From Negativicutes bacterium (lineage in GTDB: Bacteria; Bacillota_C; Negativicutes; Sporomusales_B; JARLHX01), in NCBI GenBank assembly GCA_031292015.1, contig JARLHY010000108.1:1-30658 (forward strand): DNA of 30,658 nucleotides, in the 5' to 3' direction. A program made the position numbers and the translations under genes. Below are positions 15,023-22,107 of this stretch, piece by piece. Each line of letters begins with the position of its first letter. The first letter of the stretch is position 1. The notes beneath the pieces were generated by a model. That model did not search any database. It was not told where the DNA came from and worked only from the letters and a program-made list of their open reading frames with translations.

Positions 15023-16339
15023 TCATCGTAGCGGCTCTAATTCGTATTCTTCTAGTGGAGTAATATTAATAATATATACAGGTAATCGTTCCCTAAGTTG
15101 TAAAATAAACTTATAATAAGCTATAGCTTGCTTCGTCAAATCTAGATCGTTTTGGATAATAGATAAGTTTTTATTTGTTGCATTCTGAATAATCGTCTGA
15201 GCCTGAATATATTTTTCTATATTGTTAATTACTGTTGATTTATCTTTAATTAACTCTTTCACTTCAATTATATTCTCTTTTGTTATTTCAACTTTCCCTT
15301 GTTTTTTATAATCAATATATTTATATAACATCTTATAGTCAACATTTGAAAGACCTCTAATTCCAATATCGTATTCGTCCAAAAAATCAATATAACTCTT
15401 ATATAATTCAATATTTTTATTAATAAGCGACTTGTTACGTTCAAATATGGCTTTATTTTGTTTTTTTGTTAACAATTTGATACTTCTATTTGCATATTCA
15501 TATTCTTTCACCTTAATCAAATTCCAATAATTAGCTAGTTTTGTAAATGTTCCTTCTTCAAAAATAAATGTGGTTTCCCCATTCTCTATCCCACCTCTTA
15601 ATTTGCACGTAATCTCAGATGTTAAATCTAGAGTTTCCTTAACATCTTGATTCATAATAAATGCTTGAATATCATCCATACAACCAAGCATCAAAAATTC
15701 AGATGCAATTGCGTCTTCGAAAAGTAACATTGACTTATTGGATTTAATATCTATAATGTAACCAAAAAAAGAAAAAGTTCCTATTGTCAAAAGAATTATA
15801 ACAATACTTGCTATTCTTTTTATCATAGTTTTATTAAAAAGAAAAACAAACCAAAGTAACTTATAAAGAATAAATACCCCACAAACAAAGGAATAAACAT
15901 AATAAAAGAAGTAATTTTCACTACATATAAAAGCAGTTAAAAATAAGATTGGAATAGTAACTGTGATTAAATCTTGGAATAAAACATAGTTTATGCAAAC
16001 TCTTATTCTTTGTTTTATATCGGTAATCATAAGAGCAAGATAGTAACCCAATGAAACAATCGGTAATAATAAAAATAACCGACCTACAACTTCAAATTGA
16101 TTATCAACAACAAGCGATTTTGACTTTACAGATAATAAGCTAATTTGAATTAACGAAAATACAATAAAATAAATTGATAATCTATATATGTTTCTTGCTA
16201 GGCTTTCCCTATGTATTTTCACAAAATATGCTTTTCCGTTCGTAAAAAAAAGAGGAACGTCTCGCAAATATTTCACACATTCAGAAATATTATTCCAGAG
16301 TGTTTTTAACTCGTCTATTATGTCCACCCCCGAATACAA
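15023..16339 (-). CDS. AT-rich membrane protein with Yip1-like N-terminus, unknown function
   Basis: A 438-residue protein whose DNA is strikingly AT-rich compared with all neighbours, which suggests horizontal transfer. Five hydrophobic segments lie at about residues 51-70, 83-106, 120-140, 144-168 and 174-196. They are preceded by an amphipathic stretch with VPLFFTNGKAYF, a layout that recalls Yip1-type proteins. The C-terminal ~235 residues are soluble, charged and helical, with KVEITKENIIEVKELIKDKS and possible coiled coil near 365-400. The reading frame opens with a TTG at 16339; a GTG four codons later is an alternative, and neither has a good RBS. It lies between inverted copies of a ~260-bp repeat. 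No function is recognised. Confidence 0.7.
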   Translation of the reverse strand: MYSGVDIIDELKTLWNNISECVKYLRDVPLFFTNGKAYFVKIHRESLARNIYRLSIYFIVFSLIQISLLSVKSKSLVVDNQFEVVGRLFLLLPIVSLGYYLALMITDIKQRIRVCINYVLFQDLITVTIPILFLTAFICSENYFFYYVYSFVCGVFILYKLLWFVFLFNKTMIKRIASIVIILLTIGTFSFFGYIIDIKSNKSMLLFEDAIASEFLMLGCMDDIQAFIMNQDVKETLDLTSEITCKLRGGIENGETTFIFEEGTFTKLANYWNLIKVKEYEYANRSIKLLTKKQNKAIFERNKSLINKNIELYKSYIDFLDEYDIGIRGLSNVDYKMLYKYIDYKKQGKVEITKENIIEVKELIKDKSTVINNIEKYIQAQTIIQNATNKNLSIIQNDLDLTKQAIAYYKFILQLRERLPVYIINITPLEEYELEPLR

Positions 16340-16430
16340 GCAATTGGTTTCGGTTCTTACCTTCTATACCATATAACCTATTCCTTTCATACATACGATT
16401 TAATTGTCAATCTTTTATTTATGCAACAAA

Positions 16431-16465
16431 AGACTCACGGGGACGGTTTTCTCGTGAGTCTTTTT
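16431..16465. repeat. GGGGACGG hairpin (REP-like), copy 1
   Basis: GACTCACG / CGTGAGTC flank a loop with the core GGGGACGGTT, followed by TTTTTCCGG. The same core recurs at 16500, 19973 and 20708. Confidence 0.75.
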
Positions 16466-16499
16466 CCGGAAATTTTGGGCCGGGGGAACCATTGCGTCA

Positions 16500-16528
16500 T
16501 AAGACAAGGGGACGGTTCTCCTGTCTTA
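16500..16528. repeat. GGGGACGG hairpin (REP-like), copy 2
   Basis: TAAGACA / TGTCTTA arms around AGGGGACGGTTCTCC. The arms differ from those of the other copies but the core is the same. Confidence 0.7.
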
Positions 16529-16570
16529 TTTTCTTGCAAAGGAACTTCGGGACCTATCTCATGAACCTAG

Positions 16571-16835
16571 GGATCAGGCTGCGAGGGGGGCCGGCTGCGT
16601 AGTGGAGGATGAGTAGGCGGCGTTGGTTAACTTGGGCGGTAAGTGCGCAGTTCTTGGCGCTTTAAGCAGGCACACGACGCTTCAGCGGCGATGTGATCGT
16701 TTATGCCTGTAAGGCGAAGCGGTTAGAAATGTGGCCTGCCCCTTGCGGGTGCGGCATCGTACCGTCGGCGTTAACCGTACGGCACCTTCAACTGGAACTT
16801 CGCCGGCCGGCATCCTCGCGGCCGGATTTATGCCG
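16571..16835 (-). repeat. Degenerate long repeat family, inverted copy C
   Basis: Read on the minus strand, this stretch follows copy B landmark by landmark: GCCGG.CGGCGAAGTTCC, then a GTACGGTTAACGCCGAC segment, then CCTACTCATCCTCCACTACG and the CCGGCCCCCCTCGC end. It is in opposite orientation to copy B, with the AT-rich gene between them. With the two REP-like hairpins it fills most of the 650-bp gap; I see no gene there. Confidence 0.7.
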
Positions 16836-16944
16836 AGGGACAATGGAGCAGGTTCTTATCCCAATATCTCTGCAAATAAAAACGGAATGTCATACATAAA
16901 GGTAGTAGATACTCCACTATACCGGCATCAGTTGCATAACCACA

Positions 16945-16981
16945 AAAACAACTCCGGGCATATGCTGTCCGGAGTTGTTTT
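16945..16981 (-). terminator. Terminator of the histidine kinase gene
   Basis: AAAACAACTCCGG / CCGGAGTTGTTTT form a perfect 13-bp stem with an 11-base loop. A/T runs on both sides make it bidirectional. Confidence 0.85.
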
Positions 16982-16991
16982 TAGCGAAATA

Positions 16992-18488
16992 TTAACCCTG
17001 GGATATTTTGAAATAAACGCTGAATGTCGTCCCTTCTGGTGAGGTCTTGACATTAATCTTCGCGCCGTGCCGTTCGGCGATGCGGTAGCAAACCGGCAGC
17101 CCTAAGCCCGTTCCGTTTTCTTTTGTGCTCAAAAACGGTGTTCCTAACTTGTTAATCACGTCCTTTGGTATTCCCTTGCCGGTATCTCTGACAGTCAGCA
17201 GTACGTATCCGGCGTCGGCACAAGTGGCGATTGTCAACTTTCCACCCGCTTCCATGGCTTCAAAGGCGTTACGTGCTAGATTTAAGAGTAGCTGCCGAAT
17301 TTCCTTTATATCCATTAGAATGTCTGGTATGTCAGCCATGTCGATTTCAATGTCGTGGTCGGTACGGTAAGCTTCCGACTGCAACATGGGAAGAAGTGCG
17401 CTAATTATGTCATTTAGGTTATCGGGCTTCATCTCGACAGCCTTATTTTTGGCTAAAGACAAAAATTCACTGATGATGGCGTTCGCCCGGTCTAGTTCCT
17501 CTACCATTGTTGTGAACTGCTGCCGGTGCTGAACGTAGTCCTGCCTACGTAAGAACATTTGTAAATAGCCACGCACCGTCGTCAAAGGGTTTCTTACTTC
17601 ATGCCCGATACTTGCGGCCATCTCACCGACGAGATTCAGGCGGTCCAGTCGCAATAAATCGGCTTCTTGTTTTTGCTGTTTTCGACGATATAGGGCAATC
17701 ACGGCGAATTGCAAAACCATGACCAGAAACCCTGCCGATATTGAGCTGACTATATACCACTTGTATGTCACCCAAAAAGAAGGGGGCTTATTCATAATCT
17801 TGCTTCCCAGAGGGAGCTTCGACTCATCAAATCCCCACCGTTGCAGTTCAGGCCAGTCGAACTGGTATTCCGATATGTCCAGCGTCTCTATTTTACCTAG
17901 CGTAGCCGTTCCCTTAAGAATGGCCAGCGCCTTTTCGCCAACTTTTCCTCCCAAGGCAGTCATGTTTAGGACATAGCCGCCCACCCCGCCGCCTCCGCCC
18001 AAATGGGTAGAGAAGCTGCCAAAGACCGGCACCCGCGCTTCCTTAGCAATTGCGCGAATGACGCTGGCGGGGATGGGTTTGGCTCCCTTTGCGTCCTCCA
18101 CAAAGTCGACAAAAAGAATGGCTGCCTGCCCTTCTTCAATAGCGTAGGTACGTTCCAATAGCTCCGGCAAAGACAAATTGCTGAGGTAGGTTATGGCCAG
18201 CCGCCCGGAGAAAGGCGCGAGTTGCCGTGGTAATTCATCACGAGCCTTCTGTTCGTTTTCAGATGCCCCGATTATCACATACAACTGCTGGATGGATGGC
18301 CTGAGAGTCAGTATAAGCTCTAAGCTCTTCGCAGCATCCATTGAAGGGCGGCAATAGATATAATTGGTGAACGTTTCAGAAGTATCCATGTATATAGGAT
18401 TGGGAGCATAGGCAACAACCGGAGTATCGCTAAAGATGTCGCTGCAGTATTTTTTCAGGAATCTATTCCCGTAATTGGCCTGGGTCAC
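16992..18488 (-). CDS. Sensor histidine kinase, main part downstream of a frameshift
   Basis: About 498 codons. Residues ~1-235 continue an ABC-transporter-type periplasmic binding domain (YVIIGASENEQKARDEL, FVDFVEDAKGAKPIPASVIRA, SFSTHLGGGGGVGGYVLNM). A transmembrane helix is at ~243-267. HisKA contains LNLVGEMAASIGHEVRNPLTTVRGY with the phospho-acceptor His296. HATPase follows, with NLARNAFEAM (N box), RDTGKGIP (G1) and LSTKENGTGLGLPV (F/G2). No response regulator is adjacent, as is usual for sporulation-phosphorelay kinases in Firmicutes. The apparent GTG start has no RBS. Adding one base in the preceding C run joins it to the upstream fragment as APPDIIVTQANYG, so translation from here is doubtful. 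Confidence 0.85.
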   Translation of the reverse strand: MTQANYGNRFLKKYCSDIFSDTPVVAYAPNPIYMDTSETFTNYIYCRPSMDAAKSLELILTLRPSIQQLYVIIGASENEQKARDELPRQLAPFSGRLAITYLSNLSLPELLERTYAIEEGQAAILFVDFVEDAKGAKPIPASVIRAIAKEARVPVFGSFSTHLGGGGGVGGYVLNMTALGGKVGEKALAILKGTATLGKIETLDISEYQFDWPELQRWGFDESKLPLGSKIMNKPPSFWVTYKWYIVSSISAGFLVMVLQFAVIALYRRKQQKQEADLLRLDRLNLVGEMAASIGHEVRNPLTTVRGYLQMFLRRQDYVQHRQQFTTMVEELDRANAIISEFLSLAKNKAVEMKPDNLNDIISALLPMLQSEAYRTDHDIEIDMADIPDILMDIKEIRQLLLNLARNAFEAMEAGGKLTIATCADAGYVLLTVRDTGKGIPKDVINKLGTPFLSTKENGTGLGLPVCYRIAERHGAKINVKTSPEGTTFSVYFKISQG

Positions 18489-18490
18489 TA

Positions 18491-18847
18491 TTATATCGGG
18501 GGGGCATCCTTGTATTTTTTTCGTAAGACTTCCGCCGTTGCCCTTATCATGCCGTCATCCACCGTATCATTCAAAAACATGTCGATGGACTCATAGGAAT
18601 ACTCAACCTTTAACGTAGAATCTTCCTGTAGGCGCTGTTTAAAGCCGCTTGTGAAATCAAGATAAAACGGATAGGCCATACTCTTCGGGTATATAATCAG
18701 AACCTTCTTAGTCGTGGTCGGCGGAGCTGCAGACGCGCTCCGACCATAATTCCACCACAACATCGTTACGATAACTAAGAAAATGGCGATAACCACGACA
18801 TAAAATTGCTGGATTCTACTATAGTTGCGGAAATAAGTATTTTGCAT
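18491..18847 (-). CDS. Sensor histidine kinase, N-terminal fragment before a frameshift
   Basis: A 118-residue fragment. It starts at an ATG at 18847 with GGAGA six bases upstream, and begins with a membrane helix (FYVVVIAIFLVIVTMLWW). The start of an ABC-transporter-type substrate-binding domain follows (KKVLIIYPKSMAYPFYLDFTSGFKQRL). The frame stops just after a run of seven C residues (G runs at 18498-18504 on the plus strand). With eight C residues it would read straight into the kinase frame. The intact product would be about 617 residues: helix, periplasmic sensor, helix, HisKA, HATPase. The break could be real decay, phase variation, transcriptional slippage or a sequencing error. Confidence 0.8.
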   Translation of the reverse strand: MQNTYFRNYSRIQQFYVVVIAIFLVIVTMLWWNYGRSASAAPPTTTKKVLIIYPKSMAYPFYLDFTSGFKQRLQEDSTLKVEYSYESIDMFLNDTVDDGMIRATAEVLRKKYKDAPPI

Positions 18848-18971
18848 GAAAATCTCCGTTGCAAACTGAATCAGAAATTATATCATGTTCAACCTTCGAC
18901 ACATTCCTTTTTTTACCTCCATAAGATGGTGTTGCATTTAATTGCTCTACCGGTATCTATGACATTCCGAA

Positions 18972-19000
18972 TAAAAAAGAACCCAGCCGTTAGGCCGGGT
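18972..19000 (-). terminator. Terminator of the hicAB operon
   Basis: On the minus strand ACCCGGCC-TAAC-GGCTGGGT is followed by TCTTTTTTAT, just beyond the hicB stop. Confidence 0.8.
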
Positions 19001-19003
19001 AGC

Positions 19004-19369
19004 TTACAATGTGTTTTTTCCCTTAACCATGCTCAAAATGTAGTTGATATAGTGGTTCGTACTGACCCCTTCTTTTTTAGCGGATATATCCACCCAGCGG
19101 TGGATGCTTTTGGGCATTCTGAGCGGGAACTTACCGCTATAGGATGAGTAGGGTTCCGGGACGTCTTCGTTGTCAGAGAAAAGGGCTTCAATTAGGGCTT
19201 CTTTCGCTTCCATAGCGTCTCTAATCGCTTCCTCCGCCGTGGCTCCGGTTCCGATACAGCCGTCAAGGTCGTCAAACTCGGCAACCCAACCGCTGCCTTC
19301 ATCGTCGATCAATGGGCGTACCGTAATCGGATATTCTAGTTTCATGTATTGCTCAATGGTTTTCTTCAA
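19004..19369 (-). CDS. hicB: HicB-family antitoxin
   Basis: A 121-residue antitoxin. The N-terminal partial RNase-H-like HicB domain (about 10-75) shows EYPITVRPLIDDEGSGWVAEFDDLDGCIGTGATAEEAIRDA, the family hallmark. The C-terminal part (about 85-118: PLRMPKSIHRWVDISAKKEGVSTNHYINYIL) is an Arc-type ribbon-helix-helix DNA-binding domain, which would bind the operator upstream of hicA. The likely start is a TTG at 19369 after GAAGGAGAAGG; an ATG eight codons later is an alternative. It follows hicA on the same strand after 98 bp, an unusually wide gap for this pair, which contains an imperfect ACATA/TATGT dyad near 19410-19430. Confidence 0.92.
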   Translation of the reverse strand: MKKTIEQYMKLEYPITVRPLIDDEGSGWVAEFDDLDGCIGTGATAEEAIRDAMEAKEALIEALFSDNEDVPEPYSSYSGKFPLRMPKSIHRWVDISAKKEGVSTNHYINYILSMVKGKNTL

Positions 19370-19467
19370 GGTGAATTCACCTTCTCCTTCTTAACTCAGA
19401 TGCATAACTGATACATAAGTGTTGTATGTGTGAGAATTGGCTAGAGGGGTAACTTAACAAGGATCTC

Positions 19468-19695
19468 TTACTCGATTCCATCTACCAACTCAATTGCCTT
19501 TTTGGCGTAGATACCTTTAAGAGGCTTCTTCCTGGGAATTACCAGTGTCCTCCCTTTGATTTTATAGACTCGGTGGCTACCTTTTCCTTCGCGCCACGTT
19601 GCGCCGTGCATCTCCAGGTACTTGTGCAGTTCGTCAAAACTTACATCGTCTGGGTTGTTCTTGATGGACTGAATTAGTTTGTCCTTTTGCGTCAA
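19468..19695 (-). CDS. hicA: HicA-family mRNA interferase toxin
   Basis: A 75-residue toxin of the double-stranded-RNA-binding-like HicA fold, which cleaves mRNA when not neutralised by HicB. The diagnostic segment GKGSHRVYKIKG contains the catalytic His, followed by TLVIPRKKPLKGIYAKKAI. The N-terminal helices are DKLIQSIKNNPDDVSFDELHKYLEMHG. It starts at a TTG at 19695, with AAGGATG some ten bases upstream. No truncation is seen, so the toxin should be active. It is the first gene of the operon and follows a near-consensus promoter that contains an operator palindrome. Confidence 0.93.
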   Translation of the reverse strand: MTQKDKLIQSIKNNPDDVSFDELHKYLEMHGATWREGKGSHRVYKIKGRTLVIPRKKPLKGIYAKKAIELVDGIE

Positions 19696-19738
19696 GATGA
19701 TTGCACATCCTTTTGGGTAGCGGTTGGGCTACATGTCT

Positions 19739-19767
19739 ATTATAAGTAATATCACAGGTGATATCAA
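19739..19767 (-). promoter_or_regulatory. hicAB promoter with internal operator palindrome
   Basis: On the minus strand TTGATA, 17 bases, TATAAT. Between and over these lies ATATCAC-AG-GTGATAT (19749-19764), a perfect palindrome. This is the position expected for HicB autorepression. Confidence 0.75.
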
Positions 19768-19841
19768 TATGGTTGTAAAATTATCCTCCCAGCGTCACAT
19801 TTGAATGTCGCAAGGACAGTTCACTTGACGTTCACCAGTGC

Positions 19842-19932
19842 AGGCTGCGAGGGTGTCCGGCGGCATTACCGTGCCTGCATCTGGAGCTTTGCTGTCCGGC
19901 GTACTCGCGGCCGGATTCGGGCCGAGAAATGC
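19842..19932 (-). repeat. Degenerate long repeat family, short copy D
   Basis: On the minus strand CCGCGAGTACGCCGGACAGC passes through a short middle into CCGCCGGACACCCTCGC. These are the same two ends as in copy B without most of the nested dyad. A separate GCCGCG-atgt-CGCGGC hairpin follows at 19939-19957. No gene is seen in the 450 bp between hicA and the next gene. Confidence 0.6.
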
Positions 19933-19972
19933 GATAAAAGCCGCGATGTCCGCGGCCTCAGTGGTGTGGTCA

Positions 19973-20005
19973 GACTCACCGTGACGGTTCGCGTGAGTCT
20001 TTTTC
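19973..20005. repeat. GGGGACGG hairpin (REP-like), copy 3
   Basis: GACTCAC / GTGAGTC arms with a GTGACGGTT core (one change from GGGACGGTT), followed by TTTTTC. Confidence 0.65.
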
Positions 20006-20147
20006 ATCCAGGGGCAACCCAGTATCATAAGTAGTGGACAATTGGACAATCCTATATCACGGACTGGATAGTGTTCTGGGTATTCTACCAATTCCATCAG
20101 GTATTTTGTTTTAAACGGTTAACTATCAGGAAATGATGGAGAAAATA

Positions 20148-20693
20148 ATGGCTAGTGACTCCCTGCAATACACCGAAATACTTGCTGCCCTAAGACATGC
20201 CTATACCCTGCAATACATTCATTGGCAACAATACGAACTTTTTACTTGGCAATGGTGGTTTTTGCTTGGGTTGTTGATTATCCCCTGGCTGGTTTGGTGG
20301 AAGCTTGTAGACCGGGCAAGAACCGGAATAATCCTTGTTTACGGTTTCTATATCATTTTCGTAGTAACTTTAATGGATGCAACTGGCTCAGTTCTACAAA
20401 ATTGGCTTTATCCCATCACACTACTGCCTGTATTTCCATTCACAATCGGACTTGATTGGGGTATTTTAGTAGTTATGCAGATGCTAATATTCCAATACTT
20501 TACGTGTTGGAAGGAATTTCTGATCGCTGAGTTTAGTGTGGCTGCATTCATGGCGTTTATAGGTGAACCAATTGCAGAATGGATGGGAATCTATTGCGCA
20601 TTGCACTGGTATCACCATTGGTCATTCCCAATTTACCTGATGATGGCTGTCATCGGAAAATGGTTAATTGAAAGTATCGTGTATCAGCGTTGA
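20148..20693 (+). CDS. CBO0543-type polytopic membrane protein
   Basis: About 181 residues, rich in Trp and Tyr, with five or six hydrophobic segments (FTWQWWFLLGLLIIPWLVWW, then GIILVYGFYIIFVVTLMDATG, and so on). The pattern WQWWFLLGLLIIPWLVWWKLVDR near the N-terminus, and a C-terminal part with ALHWYHHWSFPIYLMMAV, fits the CBO0543 family seen in spore-forming Firmicutes. The biochemical role is unknown. I prefer the ATG at 20148 because GGAG lies six bases upstream; ATGs at 20133 and 20136 are alternatives. The gene is more AT-rich than the flanking core genes and is followed by a REP-like hairpin that could double as its terminator. Confidence 0.7.
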   Translation: MASDSLQYTEILAALRHAYTLQYIHWQQYELFTWQWWFLLGLLIIPWLVWWKLVDRARTGIILVYGFYIIFVVTLMDATGSVLQNWLYPITLLPVFPFTIGLDWGILVVMQMLIFQYFTCWKEFLIAEFSVAAFMAFIGEPIAEWMGIYCALHWYHHWSFPIYLMMAVIGKWLIESIVYQR

Positions 20694-20705
20694 GCAAAAA
20701 AATGG

Positions 20706-20775
20706 GAGACTCGCGGGGACGGTTCCTGCGAGTCTTTTTCCGGCATCCGCGGCGGCCGGATTAGTGCTCAGAGGC
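20706..20775. repeat. GGGGACGG hairpin copy 4 with a long-repeat fragment (copy E)
   Basis: GACTCGC / GCGAGTC arms enclose GGGGACGGTTCCT and are followed by TTTTTCCGG. It runs directly into CCGGCATCCGCGGCGGCCGG, which matches the edge of copy C (CCGGCATCCTCGCGGCCGG). The two repeat types are thus physically joined here. Confidence 0.65.
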
Positions 20776-20827
20776 ATGGGGCGCGATAAAGCCATTAATG
20801 AATGACATTCCCCACGCCCAAAGCACA

Positions 20828-20852
20828 AAAAAAGCCGCGAAGTTCGCGGCTT
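20828..20852 (-). terminator. Terminator of the YibE/F gene
   Basis: AAAAGCCGCGAA / TTCGCGGCTTTT on either side of a very short loop, with T7 on the minus strand. It works in both directions. Confidence 0.85.
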
Positions 20853-20868
20853 TTGTTGTGTCTCTGGT

Positions 20869-22059
20869 TTAGATCGCAGAGTTGGTTCTGGGGGGCGGGG
20901 CGGTGGGGTTTGGGGCTGGGAGTGGCTTGGTTGCGGGGTGTTTTTGGCAGAGCATGGTGGCCATGATCGCTGCGGTCAGAGGGATGGCGTAGATCAGGCC
21001 GACACTGCCCATCAGGGCCCGGACCAGTTCGGAAACAACCACCGGCAAGTTGAGAATCATTTCGAACTCAACCTGTCTTAGTACCGCGATCATCAAGAGC
21101 AGGGGCAGCGAGCTGCCGACGTAGGCGAGCACCAGCGTCATGGTCATCGCGCCCATGACGTCTTTGCCGACATTCATGCCCCGCGTATATAACTCGCGCC
21201 AGGAGATCTCCGGGGAAGAATGATAGATCTCGAACTGGGCCGAAGCGATGGAGACCGTCACATCGATGATCGCCCCCAAGGCCCCCAGGATGACTCCGGC
21301 AAAGAGAATACCGCGAAAATTCATGAACGGCAATACATTTGCTTTCAGTAAAAAGGCTTCTTCAGTCTCGTAGCCTGTCAGATGCAGAAAATAGATAGCC
21401 AGATAGGACAGGATACCGGCGAAGATCAAGCCGCCCCAGGTGCCGAGAATTGCCGCCCGGGTCTTGGCCGAGAAACCGTAGACCACCAGCAGCACGAACA
21501 GGCTGATGGCGGCGCAGAAAACCATCGCCAGGAGGTAAATATTGAAATCGGATTTGATCGCCAAAGCAAGGAACCCTTTCCAAAAGATCAACAGCGAAAG
21601 CCCCAGCCCGATCAGCGATTTGAATCCGATCATTCGTCCAAAATAGAGGAGACTTACTACAAATACCACCGCCATAACATAAACATAGGGCACGCGGTCA
21701 AAGTCGGCGTAGAAATATTTCAAAACTCCATTTTCAGCGGCCGTCCTCAGCACAATCCGGTCGTCCGGAGCAAGAATGATATCGGTATCCCGCGGTTTGG
21801 TCGACAGGCGGTTGTTGTATATCTCCACAGTTTTCCCACTGTTGGGGCCCGATGTCAGGCGCGCCTGGACGTTCTGGCCCCGTTGCGGGCCGTAGGTGTT
21901 GCTTTCTTCGATCTGTGCCGACAGGACGACGGCCTTGACGTAATTCACCGACTCAGTTCTCGCCGAGCCGGAAGAATCGCCCCGTGTTCCGTAAAACAAG
22001 CCGCAAATCAGGACGGCCGCCAGCAATATAATGATACCGTAAGTTTTCCCTCGCAACAT
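20869..22059 (-). CDS. YibE/F-family membrane protein
   Basis: A 396-residue protein. An N-terminal membrane helix (6-24) precedes a ~95-residue extracytoplasmic domain with beta character (SAQIEESNTYGPQRGQNVQARL, DIILAPDDRIVLRT). About eight more helices then form the YibE/F domain, with GALGAIIDVTVSIASAQFEI and TRGMNVGKDVMGAMTMTLVLAYVGSSLPLLL as family signatures. It ends in a Pro-rich, probably disordered tail. Its function is not established; some relatives have been proposed as transporters. The ATG at 22059 has AAGGAG at a good distance. Single gene with its own terminator. Confidence 0.88.
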   Translation of the reverse strand: MLRGKTYGIIILLAAVLICGLFYGTRGDSSGSARTESVNYVKAVVLSAQIEESNTYGPQRGQNVQARLTSGPNSGKTVEIYNNRLSTKPRDTDIILAPDDRIVLRTAAENGVLKYFYADFDRVPYVYVMAVVFVVSLLYFGRMIGFKSLIGLGLSLLIFWKGFLALAIKSDFNIYLLAMVFCAAISLFVLLVVYGFSAKTRAAILGTWGGLIFAGILSYLAIYFLHLTGYETEEAFLLKANVLPFMNFRGILFAGVILGALGAIIDVTVSIASAQFEIYHSSPEISWRELYTRGMNVGKDVMGAMTMTLVLAYVGSSLPLLLMIAVLRQVEFEMILNLPVVVSELVRALMGSVGLIYAIPLTAAIMATMLCQKHPATKPLPAPNPTAPPPRTNSAI

Positions 22060-22107
22060 CGTCAGAACTCCTTCGTTTGCCGGAATGTGAAGCAGCCAAA
22101 GGCCTCA

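Noticed and set aside
16992..18847. Programmed ribosomal frameshift as the favoured explanation for the split kinase
   Set aside because: There is no obvious stimulatory Shine-Dalgarno or pseudoknot at the C run. A homopolymer length change or a sequence error is simpler, so the programmed option is only kept as a possibility.
19801..20097. Open frames on both strands between hicA and the CBO0543-type gene
   Set aside because: They coincide with repeat copy D and a REP-like hairpin, and have no RBS or domain.
13019..20775. CRISPR array or integron-like attC array
   Set aside because: The repeats are few, long, divergent, unevenly spaced and in both orientations. There are no unique equal-length spacers, no cas or integrase gene, and attC core sites are not seen.
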